From contig JAFYDA010000057.1 of NCBI GenBank assembly GCA_017545045.1, positions 1-61,068 on the forward strand: a stretch of 61,068 bases of DNA. The letters are read 5' to 3'. Source of the stretch: Prevotella sp. (GTDB lineage: Bacteria > Bacteroidota > Bacteroidia > Bacteroidales > Bacteroidaceae). The notes beneath the pieces are model-generated. The model did not search any database, was not told where the DNA came from, and saw only the letters and a list, made by a program, of their open reading frames with translations. The stretch's first letter is position 1; each line of letters begins with the position of its first letter. The translations under genes and the position numbers were made by a program. This document shows, one piece after another, positions 35,080-43,223 of this stretch.

Positions 35080-37002
35080 CTATTCATGGAGGATGAGGGC
35101 CGACTGCGGACTGACAGTGACAGCAGTGCCACTGACGGTTCCAAGTCCATCTTCACTGATGCGGCCGTCGCGGCAGACTACAGTGTAGCTGCCGTCGGGA
35201 ACGGTGACGGCGACCGCTTCACGGCTGGCGTTGAGAATGACGATAATTTTTTCCCATTCCTTCTCGGCGTGATTAAGACAGAAAGCTACCGTGCCGTCTG
35301 GTGCATCAAGGAATTCCAAGTGCTGGCGTACAAGTTCTGCAGAGCCGAGTCGGAAAGCAGAATGGTGCTTTCTCAGCGCGATGAGGTCGCTATAGTATTT
35401 GAACACCTGAGGATATTTCTCCTTATGACTCCAGTCAAGTTGATTGATACTGTCGGGGGACTCAAAGCTGTTGTGCACACCCTGTTTCGTACGCAGCAGT
35501 TCCTCGCCACTCAGCATGAAGGGCACGCCCTGCGACGTGAACACCGCTGTCTGAGCCAGCAAATCAAGGCGAATCAGTTCTTCGTCGGTGATACCGGGGA
35601 CAGAAGCGCGAAGACGGTCAACAAAACACATGTCGTCGTGGCACGAGACGTAGGCCATCATCTGCGTAGGCTCCAGGGCGTAAGGTTCCTTTGAATAGTT
35701 CACCAGCGAGTAGTCCACCTGCGGATGAGCAGTCATTCCTGCAATGCCAGCCTTGATACTCTCTTTGAGTCCACCCATATCGACTTCGCACTTGCCATAG
35801 CCCGCACGGCCCAGCCAACCCTGCTTCGCATCATCGTCGAACGGACCGCGGAGGGCATCGCGCAGATCATCACTAAAAGCAGCAATACGGGGCATCTGTG
35901 GAATATTGGCCTTCACGCCAAGCTGTTCCGTAGGCAGGGCGCACTGGCCGGCACTCCACCCCTCGCCGTAAATGAAGATGGAAGGGTCGATGGCATCCAC
36001 TGCCTTACGGATCTCGTTCATCGTCTCGATGTCGTGACACCCCATGAGGTCAAAGCGGAAACCGTCGATGTGGTATTCATTCACCCAATATTTCACAGAC
36101 TCTATCATAAACCGACGCATCATCGGTTTTTCAGAGGCCGTCTCGTTGCCGCAGCCAGAGCCGTTGCTATAGTCCGACGGAGAACCGTCGGAAACAGGGG
36201 CGGATTTGCGATAGTAATAGTCTGGATACGTGCGCTGGAAATTGGAGTGTTCAATGTCGTAGGTGTGGTTGTAGACAACATCAAGGATGACGGCAATACC
36301 AGCACGATGAAGTGCCTGCACCATTTGCTTGAACTCGCGGATGCGGCAGAGAGGGTCTGCGGGATCGGTAGAGTAAGAGCCTTCCGGCACATTATAGTTC
36401 ACTGGATCATACCCCCAGTTATACTGCGGTATATCCAGACGTGTCTCGTCAACAGAGCCGAAGTCATAGCTGGGCAGAATGTGGACAGCGTTGATACCGA
36501 GCTCCGTCAGGTGCGCAATGGCCCACGGTTCGGAAAGTGCAAGGAACTTACCTGGATGACTGGCATCTGGACGGTTGACGGAAAAGTCACGATGGTGAAG
36601 TTCGTAAACAATCCAGTCAGCGTAGGAAGTGGGACGCGGACCTTTGTCGTCTGCCCATCCCTCGGGATCAGTCTCACGCAAGTCGACGACAACGCCTTGG
36701 CTGCCATTGACCGTGACGGCCTTAGCAAAGACACCAGGCGACGACTGGCCGTCCACCACAAAGACATAAGGCTGGCCCTTACGGTCGCCTTTCACCGTAG
36801 CCGTCCATATCGTCCCTGCAGGCGACATCGGCACGGTGTCCCCGCCAACGACGACAAGGCAGCGTGCCTCTGCGGGTGCAAACAATTTAAACACGGTCTC
36901 GCTTGCCGAGTAGGTCATTTCGTCAAAGCAGAACGCTTCCTCTTCAGGGCCTTGACAGGCCAGTAACATTGCTGATAAGCCAGCTATCATTAGTCGTTTC
37001 AT
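35080..37002 (-). CDS. pulA: Type I pullulanase lipoprotein (GH13_14-like)
   Basis: Cleaves alpha-1,6 branch points of starch, glycogen or pullulan. The lipobox MLLAC places the anchor at about Cys16. A short beta domain (about 30-110) precedes the catalytic barrel, which carries the type I pullulanase hallmark YNWGYDPVNYN. GH13 regions follow: DVVYNHTYD (I), GFRFDLMG (II, nucleophile Asp), IYGEGWSAG (III, acid/base Glu) and YVSCHDDM (IV, with the second position Cys-His-Asp-Asp). At 640 residues it is a compact form without extra carbohydrate-binding modules. The gene begins only 4 bases after patB, so it belongs to the upstream amino-acid/membrane gene run as well as to the susA pair. Confidence 0.92.
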   Translation of the reverse strand: MKRLMIAGLSAMLLACQGPEEEAFCFDEMTYSASETVFKLFAPAEARCLVVVGGDTVPMSPAGTIWTATVKGDRKGQPYVFVVDGQSSPGVFAKAVTVNGSQGVVVDLRETDPEGWADDKGPRPTSYADWIVYELHHRDFSVNRPDASHPGKFLALSEPWAIAHLTELGINAVHILPSYDFGSVDETRLDIPQYNWGYDPVNYNVPEGSYSTDPADPLCRIREFKQMVQALHRAGIAVILDVVYNHTYDIEHSNFQRTYPDYYYRKSAPVSDGSPSDYSNGSGCGNETASEKPMMRRFMIESVKYWVNEYHIDGFRFDLMGCHDIETMNEIRKAVDAIDPSIFIYGEGWSAGQCALPTEQLGVKANIPQMPRIAAFSDDLRDALRGPFDDDAKQGWLGRAGYGKCEVDMGGLKESIKAGIAGMTAHPQVDYSLVNYSKEPYALEPTQMMAYVSCHDDMCFVDRLRASVPGITDEELIRLDLLAQTAVFTSQGVPFMLSGEELLRTKQGVHNSFESPDSINQLDWSHKEKYPQVFKYYSDLIALRKHHSAFRLGSAELVRQHLEFLDAPDGTVAFCLNHAEKEWEKIIVILNASREAVAVTVPDGSYTVVCRDGRISEDGLGTVSGTAVTVSPQSALILHE

Positions 37003-37006
37003 ATTT

Positions 37007-38191
37007 TTAGTTATTATCCTTATGACATGACGCTTCTATCCTTTCCAGCGCCTCCATCAGCCGACTGCGCGGACAGGCGATATTCAGGCGGATATAGCCT
37101 TCGCCCGACTGCGGGCCATACATCGTGCCAGGATTCACCCATACATGAGCTTCCTTCATGATATGGTCGGCATACGCCTGAGATGTCATGCCCGTGGCCG
37201 TGATATCTATCCACGCCAAATAAGTGCCCTCCAATGGACGGACATGCCATTCGGGCAGCTTTTCTTCAGCAAACTGGCAGAGTGCCTGATAATTATCCCA
37301 CAGATAGAGATTCAATTCGTCTATCCACGCCTCGCTCTCGTTGTAGGCAGCAATGAGAGCCACTGGGCCGAAAGGATTAAGGTCGCACACCTCATTGATG
37401 TTAATGGCGCGGTCTATCCTACGACGCCATTCTGCCTGCGGACAGATGATGTTGGCCGTCTGCAGGCCTGCTATGTTGAATGATTTCGAGGGTGAGTTCA
37501 GAATAACGCTGTTCTGGCGGCACTGTTCGCTGACGGCGGCAAATGGAAGGAACTTATGCCCCGGCATGACGAGTTCGCAGTGTATCTCGTCGCTCACCAC
37601 CTTCACCCCGTGTTTCATACAGATGTCATTCATGTGCAACAGCTCTGCCTTCGTCCAGACACGGCCCGTCGGATTATGAGGGTTACAAAGCAGGAAGACG
37701 GTCGTTCTCTCGTCTGCGCATTTCGTCTCGAAGTCTTCCCAGTCTATTTCAAAACGGTTCTCTGTATGGTGGCATAGCCACAACAGACAGGACTCCAGGA
37801 CCTCGCATCCGTTGTTGCGGATGCTGGAGAAGAAACAATTATAGTCAGGCGACAGGATAAGCACCTTCTCACCTGGCACTGTCAGCGCCTTGATGACCAC
37901 AGACATGGCTGGCACCACGCCCGTCGTATAGAGTATTTCCTCACGCCGGATAGCCCATCCGTGACGACGGCGGAACCACGAGATGACGGCGGCGTAATAG
38001 TCTTCGCCAACATGAGTATATCCAAAAACACCATGCTCAGCCCGTTTCCGGATAGCCGCCTGTATCGCAGGTGCTGCCTTGAAGTCCATGTCAGCCACCC
38101 ACAGTGGAATCATGTCATCCGAAGAGCTTTCGTCCCATTTCACGCAGCCTGTGCCACGCCGTTCCACCAGTTCGTCAAAGTCGTATTTCAT
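37007..38191 (-). CDS. patB: PatB/MalY-family cystathionine beta-lyase or aminotransferase
   Basis: A cytoplasmic PLP enzyme of fold type I, class MalY/PatB, that splits C-S bonds of cystathionine or cysteine conjugates. Seen are PLWVADMDF near the start, TTGVVPAMSVVI, LCNPHNPTGRVW (PLP-phosphate and ring stacking region), VVSDEIHCEL and the PLP lysine in NSPSKSFNIAGLQ. The C-terminus has GEGYIRLNIACPRS. 394 residues is the normal length. The start overlaps the end of the DUF3737 gene by 4 bases (ATGA type). This patB-DUF3737 pairing is common in other bacteria. Whether it works mainly as a lyase or an aminotransferase cannot be told from sequence. Confidence 0.9.
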   Translation of the reverse strand: MKYDFDELVERRGTGCVKWDESSSDDMIPLWVADMDFKAAPAIQAAIRKRAEHGVFGYTHVGEDYYAAVISWFRRRHGWAIRREEILYTTGVVPAMSVVIKALTVPGEKVLILSPDYNCFFSSIRNNGCEVLESCLLWLCHHTENRFEIDWEDFETKCADERTTVFLLCNPHNPTGRVWTKAELLHMNDICMKHGVKVVSDEIHCELVMPGHKFLPFAAVSEQCRQNSVILNSPSKSFNIAGLQTANIICPQAEWRRRIDRAININEVCDLNPFGPVALIAAYNESEAWIDELNLYLWDNYQALCQFAEEKLPEWHVRPLEGTYLAWIDITATGMTSQAYADHIMKEAHVWVNPGTMYGPQSGEGYIRLNIACPRSRLMEALERIEASCHKDNN

Positions 38192-39042
38192 ATACTATTT
38201 CCTCTTACCTTTATCACGCAGTCATTTGGCTGTCGCACATTCTCGTCGATAGTCACGCTGCCGATAGAGTCGGCCACGATATGCCCTGAAGTCGGATTCT
38301 TGATGTTTTCTATATGTCCGCGGATGTCAGCCTCAACGGTGGAGTATTCGAACATGCGGTCGCAGGCAGCATCGATGGTGCAGTTCTCAAGCACCAGATT
38401 CTGTGTATAGCAAAGCAACTGCTCGCCTGCCAAGTGACAGTTTACAAGCCGCACGTTCTTAGAATGCCACGCCAAATATTCACCGTCGAGCAGTGAATCG
38501 TAAACCGTGACATTCTCGCACTCCCAGAACGAATCTTTGGTCACAATCTCTGCATGATGTATTTCCACGTTCTTACAGTACTGGAATACATACTTAGAGT
38601 CGCTTTTCAGTCCGTCAATAAAGATGTCTTGTGAAAACATAAAAGGATAGGTACCATCGTGAAGCGTGACGTTCTTCAGCCTAAGACCTTTGACGCGCCA
38701 GAACGTCTCGTCAGCATCCGTTATCTCCACATCCTCCAGCTCTACGTTCTTCATCTCACGGAAGAACTTAGGACCTTCGATGCGACAACGGCGCATCACC
38801 AAATCGTTAGTGTACCAGATGGCTGAACGTGAGCCTACGTCGAAGAAGCAGTCTTCTATCAAAGCACCGTCAACGTGCCACCACGGATATTTGCCGTAGA
38901 ACTTACAGTTCTTTGCCTCCATGTGCTGGCACTGCTTGATGCCGCTTTCGCCATCGATGATAGTGATGTTTTCCAATCTCAGGTCATGAGTGGCAAACAA
39001 CGGTCGCTCACCCCCGAATTGCTGATCTTTGATAAGTTGCAT
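38188..39042 (-). CDS. DUF3737 family beta-helix protein
   Basis: A 284-residue protein starting MQLIKDQQFGGERPLFATHD, the family's signature beginning. Short repeats of about 20 residues dominate, each a hydrophobic strand followed by Asn or Cys-rich turns (LRLENITIIDGE, MEAKNCKFYGK, ALIEDCFFDVG, LVMRRCRIEGP), which fits a right-handed parallel beta-helix. There is no signal peptide, so it is probably cytoplasmic. Function of the family is unknown. Its constant neighbour patB, overlapping by 4 bases here, suggests a link to sulfur amino acid metabolism, but that is only context. Confidence 0.88.
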   Translation of the reverse strand: MQLIKDQQFGGERPLFATHDLRLENITIIDGESGIKQCQHMEAKNCKFYGKYPWWHVDGALIEDCFFDVGSRSAIWYTNDLVMRRCRIEGPKFFREMKNVELEDVEITDADETFWRVKGLRLKNVTLHDGTYPFMFSQDIFIDGLKSDSKYVFQYCKNVEIHHAEIVTKDSFWECENVTVYDSLLDGEYLAWHSKNVRLVNCHLAGEQLLCYTQNLVLENCTIDAACDRMFEYSTVEADIRGHIENIKNPTSGHIVADSIGSVTIDENVRQPNDCVIKVRGNSI

Positions 39043-39045
39043 GTC

Positions 39046-39954
39046 TTATAGTTCTTTGTTTGTCTGCGCTTTTTTCGTCCGCACTTTAAAGCGGTCGAAG
39101 CCCTCGCCATAGACGCCAATGACGGCACTCTGCGACACAAAGGCATGAGGATCCAGCTCATTAATGATGCGGAATATCATGTCGCTCTGCCGGCGTTTGG
39201 CCAGAACGAAGAGCAGTTTCACATCCTTGCCCGAATAAAAACCCTGCGCATCGATAACCGTACATCCCCGATGCGGTTCGCGGTTGATGCGGTCACCTAT
39301 CTCACGGTATTTATCCGAAATAATGAAGAACTGCACTGAACGGCGTGACGACTCCACCACCTGGTCGATACAGAAAGCGGTGACGTAGAGCACGACGTAG
39401 CCGTAGATCACTTTCTCCCAGTCGCGCAGCACAAAGTAGGAACTCGAGATGATGATGACGTCACAAATCATGATGACACGCCCCAGCGATACGTCGCGAA
39501 ACTTATTGACAATGGCTGCTATGATGTCCGTACCACCTGTCGAGCCATTGTTGGCCAGTCCCAACCCTACTCCGCAACCGCAGAATACAGAGCCGATGAT
39601 GGCTGCCATGAAAGGCTGGTCACTGAGCAGATGGGCATTATAATGGTCGGCCACCAGACCGATGCTCACCGTCAGCACCACGACAGCATAGACCGTCTTC
39701 ACACAGAAACGCCATCCCAGCACTCGCAATGCCACCAAGAGCAGTATGACATTGATAGTAAAATAGCTTAACTGCACGGGGATGCCCGTCGCCCAGTAAA
39801 GAACAGATGACACACCAGCCACGCCGCCTGTCGTGATGTTGTTAGGCAAAAGGAAAACGCCCCACCCGATGGCATAGCTCATCATGCCGATAGTAATGAT
39901 AATATAGTCGCGCAACTCCTTTCCGAAGCCTGCTCTGGAGATTATTGCTGTCAT
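39046..39954 (-). CDS. YitT family membrane protein (DUF161 plus DUF2179)
   Basis: An inner-membrane protein with about five to six helices in the first 190 residues (IIITIGMMSYAIGWGVFLLP, LSYFTINVILLLVALRVLGW and others) including the family motif NNITTGGVAGVSSVL and the repeat motif GLGLANNGSTGGTDIIAAIVNK. A soluble C-terminal DUF2179 domain follows (CTVIDAQGFYSGKDVKLLFVLAKRRQ). I chose ATG at 39954 rather than the longer frame from 39999, because the promoter box at 39973-39980 lies inside that extension. First gene of the minus-strand run to susA (gaps of 3-17 bases or overlaps). Transport substrate unknown. Confidence 0.85.
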   Translation of the reverse strand: MTAIISRAGFGKELRDYIIITIGMMSYAIGWGVFLLPNNITTGGVAGVSSVLYWATGIPVQLSYFTINVILLLVALRVLGWRFCVKTVYAVVVLTVSIGLVADHYNAHLLSDQPFMAAIIGSVFCGCGVGLGLANNGSTGGTDIIAAIVNKFRDVSLGRVIMICDVIIISSSYFVLRDWEKVIYGYVVLYVTAFCIDQVVESSRRSVQFFIISDKYREIGDRINREPHRGCTVIDAQGFYSGKDVKLLFVLAKRRQSDMIFRIINELDPHAFVSQSAVIGVYGEGFDRFKVRTKKAQTNKEL

Positions 39955-39972
39955 TTCTTCACTATTTGCCTG

Positions 39973-39980
39973 CAAAGGTA
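39973..39980 (-). promoter_or_regulatory. Promoter of the YitT-patB-pulA-susA run
   Basis: TACCTTTG on the minus strand. It is part of a perfect 13-bp inverted arm (CCTGCAAAGGTAC) mirrored at the divergent miaB promoter. The leader is about 12 nt. Confidence 0.7.
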
Positions 39981-39985
39981 CGAAA

Positions 39986-40019
39986 TAATTCACATTCACA
40001 ATTCACAATTCACAATTAT
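39986..40019. repeat. Short direct repeats between divergent promoters
   Basis: About four tandem copies of ATTCACA(A) fill the space between the YitT and miaB -7 boxes. A similar AT-rich tandem (AATTATG) fills the divergent region at 48799-48838. Confidence 0.75.
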
Positions 40020-40023
40020 TTTG

Positions 40024-40031
40024 TACCTTTG
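40024..40031 (+). promoter_or_regulatory. Promoter -7 box of the miaB operon
   Basis: TACCTTTG preceded by AATTATTTTG. The right arm GTACCTTTGCAGG mirrors the YitT promoter. The miaB ATG follows at 40054. Confidence 0.7.
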
Positions 40032-40053
40032 CAGGCAAATAATAAAATAAGGA

Positions 40054-41397
40054 ATGAAAAAACTACTGATTGAGACCTACGGATGCCAGATGAACGTGGC
40101 TGATTCCGAGGTGGTAGCCTCGGTAATGCAGATGGCTGGCTACGAAACAACAGAGGATATAGACGAGGCTGACGCCGTGTTTCTGAACACCTGTTCAGTG
40201 CGCGACAATGCCGAGCAGAAAATCCTACGCCGTCTCGAAGCGCTCGATGCCATCAAGCGAAAGCGCAACCTGATCATCGGCGTTCTGGGCTGCATGGCCG
40301 AGCGCGTGAAGGAAGACCTGCTGCAGAACCATCATGCCGACCTCGTAGCCGGTCCCGACGCCTACCTGACACTGCCCGACCTCATCGCACAGGCTGAGAC
40401 AGGCCATAAAGCCATCAACATTGAGCTGTCGGCCGCAGAAACATACCGCGATGTCGTGCCGCAGCGCATCGGCTTAGGACACAAAATAGGAGGTTTCGTC
40501 AGCATCATGCGCGGCTGCAACAACTTCTGCCACTATTGTATCGTGCCCTATACACGAGGACGCGAGCGCAGTCGTGACGTGGAAAGCATATTGAGAGAGG
40601 TGCGCGACCTGCGCGACCGCGGCTTCAAGGAAGTGACGCTTTTAGGGCAGAATGTGAACAGCTATTCGTGGAACGAGGCAAACTCATTCCCACGACTACT
40701 TCGCAAAGTGGCGGAAGAGGCGCCCGAGATGAGGGTGCGGTTCACAACGTCACACCCGAAGGACATGAGCGACGAGACGCTGCAAGTGATTGCCGACATG
40801 ACGAACGTATGCCGACACATCCACCTACCCGTGCAAAGCGGCAGCAACCGCATCCTGCAACTAATGAACCGCAAATATACCCGCGAGTGGTATCTTGACC
40901 GTGTGGCCGCCATCCGTCGGATCATCCCTGACTGCGGCTTGTCGACGGACATCTTCGTAGGCTACCACAGTGAGACCGAAGAAGACCACCAGCTGTCGTT
41001 GTCACTCATGCGTGAGGTGGGCTACGATTCCGCTTTCATGTTCAAGTATTCTGAGCGCCCAGGGACCTACGCGTCGAAGCACCTGCCCGATGACGTGCCC
41101 GAAGAAGTAAAACTGCGACGACTCAACGAACTCATTGCCCTGCAGACGGAGATTTCTGCCCAGCAAAACCGTAAGGACGAAGGAAGAACCTTCGATGTAC
41201 TCGTAGAGGGATTTTCCAAGCGCTCACGTGAAAGGCTACGGGCAGGCGGGGCTGAGGCTCCGGGAATGCAGCTTTGCGGCCGCACGGAGCAGAACAAGAT
41301 GGTGGTGTTCGATAAGAACGGTCATCACATCGGCGAGACGGTACGCGTTAAAATCACTGGAAGTACAAGTGCAACACTGTTGGGAGAAGTAGTATGA
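40054..41397 (+). CDS. miaB: tRNA-2-methylthio-N6-dimethylallyladenosine synthase
   Basis: Radical-SAM methylthiotransferase that adds a methylthio group to i6A37 of tRNAs reading UNN codons. Three domains are visible: an N-terminal UPF0004 domain with three cluster-binding cysteines (ETYGCQMN, FLNTCSVRDNA, GVLGCMAER), a radical SAM domain with RGCNNFCHYCIVPYTRGRERSR (CxxxCxxC at about 154-161), and a C-terminal TRAM domain ending VRVKITGSTSATLLGEV. Length (447) is normal. It is first in a four-gene plus-strand operon; the ABC exporter start overlaps its stop by 4 bases (ATGA). Confidence 0.96.
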   Translation: MKKLLIETYGCQMNVADSEVVASVMQMAGYETTEDIDEADAVFLNTCSVRDNAEQKILRRLEALDAIKRKRNLIIGVLGCMAERVKEDLLQNHHADLVAGPDAYLTLPDLIAQAETGHKAINIELSAAETYRDVVPQRIGLGHKIGGFVSIMRGCNNFCHYCIVPYTRGRERSRDVESILREVRDLRDRGFKEVTLLGQNVNSYSWNEANSFPRLLRKVAEEAPEMRVRFTTSHPKDMSDETLQVIADMTNVCRHIHLPVQSGSNRILQLMNRKYTREWYLDRVAAIRRIIPDCGLSTDIFVGYHSETEEDHQLSLSLMREVGYDSAFMFKYSERPGTYASKHLPDDVPEEVKLRRLNELIALQTEISAQQNRKDEGRTFDVLVEGFSKRSRERLRAGGAEAPGMQLCGRTEQNKMVVFDKNGHHIGETVRVKITGSTSATLLGEVV

Positions 41398-43223
41398 AAG
41401 AATTCATGAATGTGCTGAGGCGCTTTGTGCCTCCCTATAAGAGATTCGTTGTCCTGTCGATTATTTTCAACATTCTGTCGGCGCTGCTTAACATCTTTTC
41501 ATTCGCAGCACTGATACCTATCCTTCAGATTCTCTTCAAGACGGGCGACAGCGTCACGGCAACAACCTTGATGGGGTGGGACGACGGTAGTCTGAAGGAT
41601 GTGGCAGTAAACAACATCTACTATTATATCAACCATTTCATCGCCGACATGGGCTCCACCACTACACTGCTCTTCATCGGCATCTTCCTCATCGTCACCA
41701 CACTGCTAAAGACAGGCGCCTACTTCATGGCCGCCGCCAGCGTAGTGCCCATCCGCACGGGCATTGTCCGTGACCTTCGAAACCAGCTTTATCACAAAAT
41801 CGTGAGCCTGCCTTTAGGCTTCTTCACCGAGGAACGCAAAGGCGACATCATAGCCCGCATGACGGGCGACGTGCAGGAGGTGGAGACCAGCATCATGTCA
41901 TCGCTCGACCTGATGTTCAAGAATCCCATCCTCATCATCTCCTATTTCACCACACTGATTGTCATCTCCTGGCAATTGACACTCTTCTCGGTGGTCATCA
42001 TCCCCCTCATCGGCTGGTTCATGGGGTGGATAGGCCGCAAGCTGAAAGCGCAGAGCATCAAGGCGCAAGCCCTGTGGAGCGACACGATGACCGTGGTAGA
42101 CGAGACACTCAGCGGACTCCGCATCATCAAGGCTTTCTGTGCCGAGGACAAGATGCGCCGCAAGTTCGATACGATTAACTCCACCTACCGCAACGACATC
42201 ATGTGGGTGAACATCCGCCAGAACCTGGGACATCCGCTCAGCGAGTTCCTCGGCACATGCATGATTGTTATCGTACTCTGGTTCGGCGGTGTGCTGGTGC
42301 TCAACAATCAGGCACTCTCCGGGCCCACCTTTATCTATTATATGGTAATCCTCTACTCCATCATTAATCCGCTGAAGGAAGTGTCGAAAGTGGGCTACAA
42401 CATTCCCAAGGGACTGGCTTCAATGGAACGCATCGACAAGATTCTAATGGCAGAGAACACCATCCGTGAGCCGGAACAGCCGCGCCATATTGCTTCGTTC
42501 GACCACCAGATTGAGTTCCGCGGCGTCTCCTTCCGTTATGGAGAACAGTGGGTGCTACGCGACATCAATCTCATCATACCAAAAGGCAAGACTATAGCTA
42601 TCGTTGGACAGTCGGGCTCAGGCAAGTCGACACTCGTCGACCTCATTCCGCGTTACTACGACGTACAGGAGGGCGAAGTACTCATCGACGGCATCAACGT
42701 GCGCGAACTCGGCATTACCGATTTGCGCCAACTCATAGGCAACGTCAACCAGGAAGCCATCCTTTTCAACGACTCCTTCCGCAACAACATCGTCTTCGGT
42801 GTCGAGAGTGCCACCGACCAACAGGTGGAAGAGGCTGCCCGTATTGCCAACGCCTACGACTTCATCATGCAGAGTGAGCACCAGTTCGATACCAACATCG
42901 GCGACCGCGGCAGCCGTCTCAGCGGCGGACAACGCCAGCGCGTCTCCATTGCCCGTGCCATTCTGAAGAATCCGCCAATCCTCATCCTTGACGAAGCCAC
43001 CTCTGCCCTCGACACTGAGAGCGAACGTTTAGTACAGGATGCCCTGGAACGGCTTATGAAGACTCGCACCACCGTGGCCATCGCCCACCGACTAAGCACC
43101 ATCCGCAATGCCGACGAGATTGTTGTCCTGCACGAGGGACGCATCGTCGAGCGGGGCACTCACGAATCACTCCTGGCCATTGAAGGCTATTACAAACGGC
43201 TTAACGACATGCAGCAGCTTTGA
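41394..43223 (+). CDS. MsbA-like ABC exporter (fused membrane and ATPase domains)
   Basis: A 609-residue half-transporter with an N-terminal six-helix domain (about 1-330; VVLSIIFNILSALLNIFSFAAL, TTLLFIGIFLIVTTLLKTG, LGFFTEERKGDIIARMTGDV) and a C-terminal ATPase. The Walker A is GQSGSGKSTLV (about 403-413), the signature LSGGQRQRVSIARA and the Walker B ILILDEATSALD, followed by an H-loop AIAHRLSTI. It would work as a dimer, flipping lipid-linked molecules such as lipid A-core or another envelope glycolipid. The overlap with miaB and the two LtaS-like genes that follow support an envelope role. MsbA itself or a multidrug exporter are both possible. Confidence 0.88.
   Translation: MKEFMNVLRRFVPPYKRFVVLSIIFNILSALLNIFSFAALIPILQILFKTGDSVTATTLMGWDDGSLKDVAVNNIYYYINHFIADMGSTTTLLFIGIFLIVTTLLKTGAYFMAAASVVPIRTGIVRDLRNQLYHKIVSLPLGFFTEERKGDIIARMTGDVQEVETSIMSSLDLMFKNPILIISYFTTLIVISWQLTLFSVVIIPLIGWFMGWIGRKLKAQSIKAQALWSDTMTVVDETLSGLRIIKAFCAEDKMRRKFDTINSTYRNDIMWVNIRQNLGHPLSEFLGTCMIVIVLWFGGVLVLNNQALSGPTFIYYMVILYSIINPLKEVSKVGYNIPKGLASMERIDKILMAENTIREPEQPRHIASFDHQIEFRGVSFRYGEQWVLRDINLIIPKGKTIAIVGQSGSGKSTLVDLIPRYYDVQEGEVLIDGINVRELGITDLRQLIGNVNQEAILFNDSFRNNIVFGVESATDQQVEEAARIANAYDFIMQSEHQFDTNIGDRGSRLSGGQRQRVSIARAILKNPPILILDEATSALDTESERLVQDALERLMKTRTTVAIAHRLSTIRNADEIVVLHEGRIVERGTHESLLAIEGYYKRLNDMQQL

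Noticed and set aside
35725-36966. 413-codon plus-strand frame opposite the pullulanase
   Set aside because: Shadow of pulA. Residue usage (excess His, Arg, Val) is typical of antisense translation.
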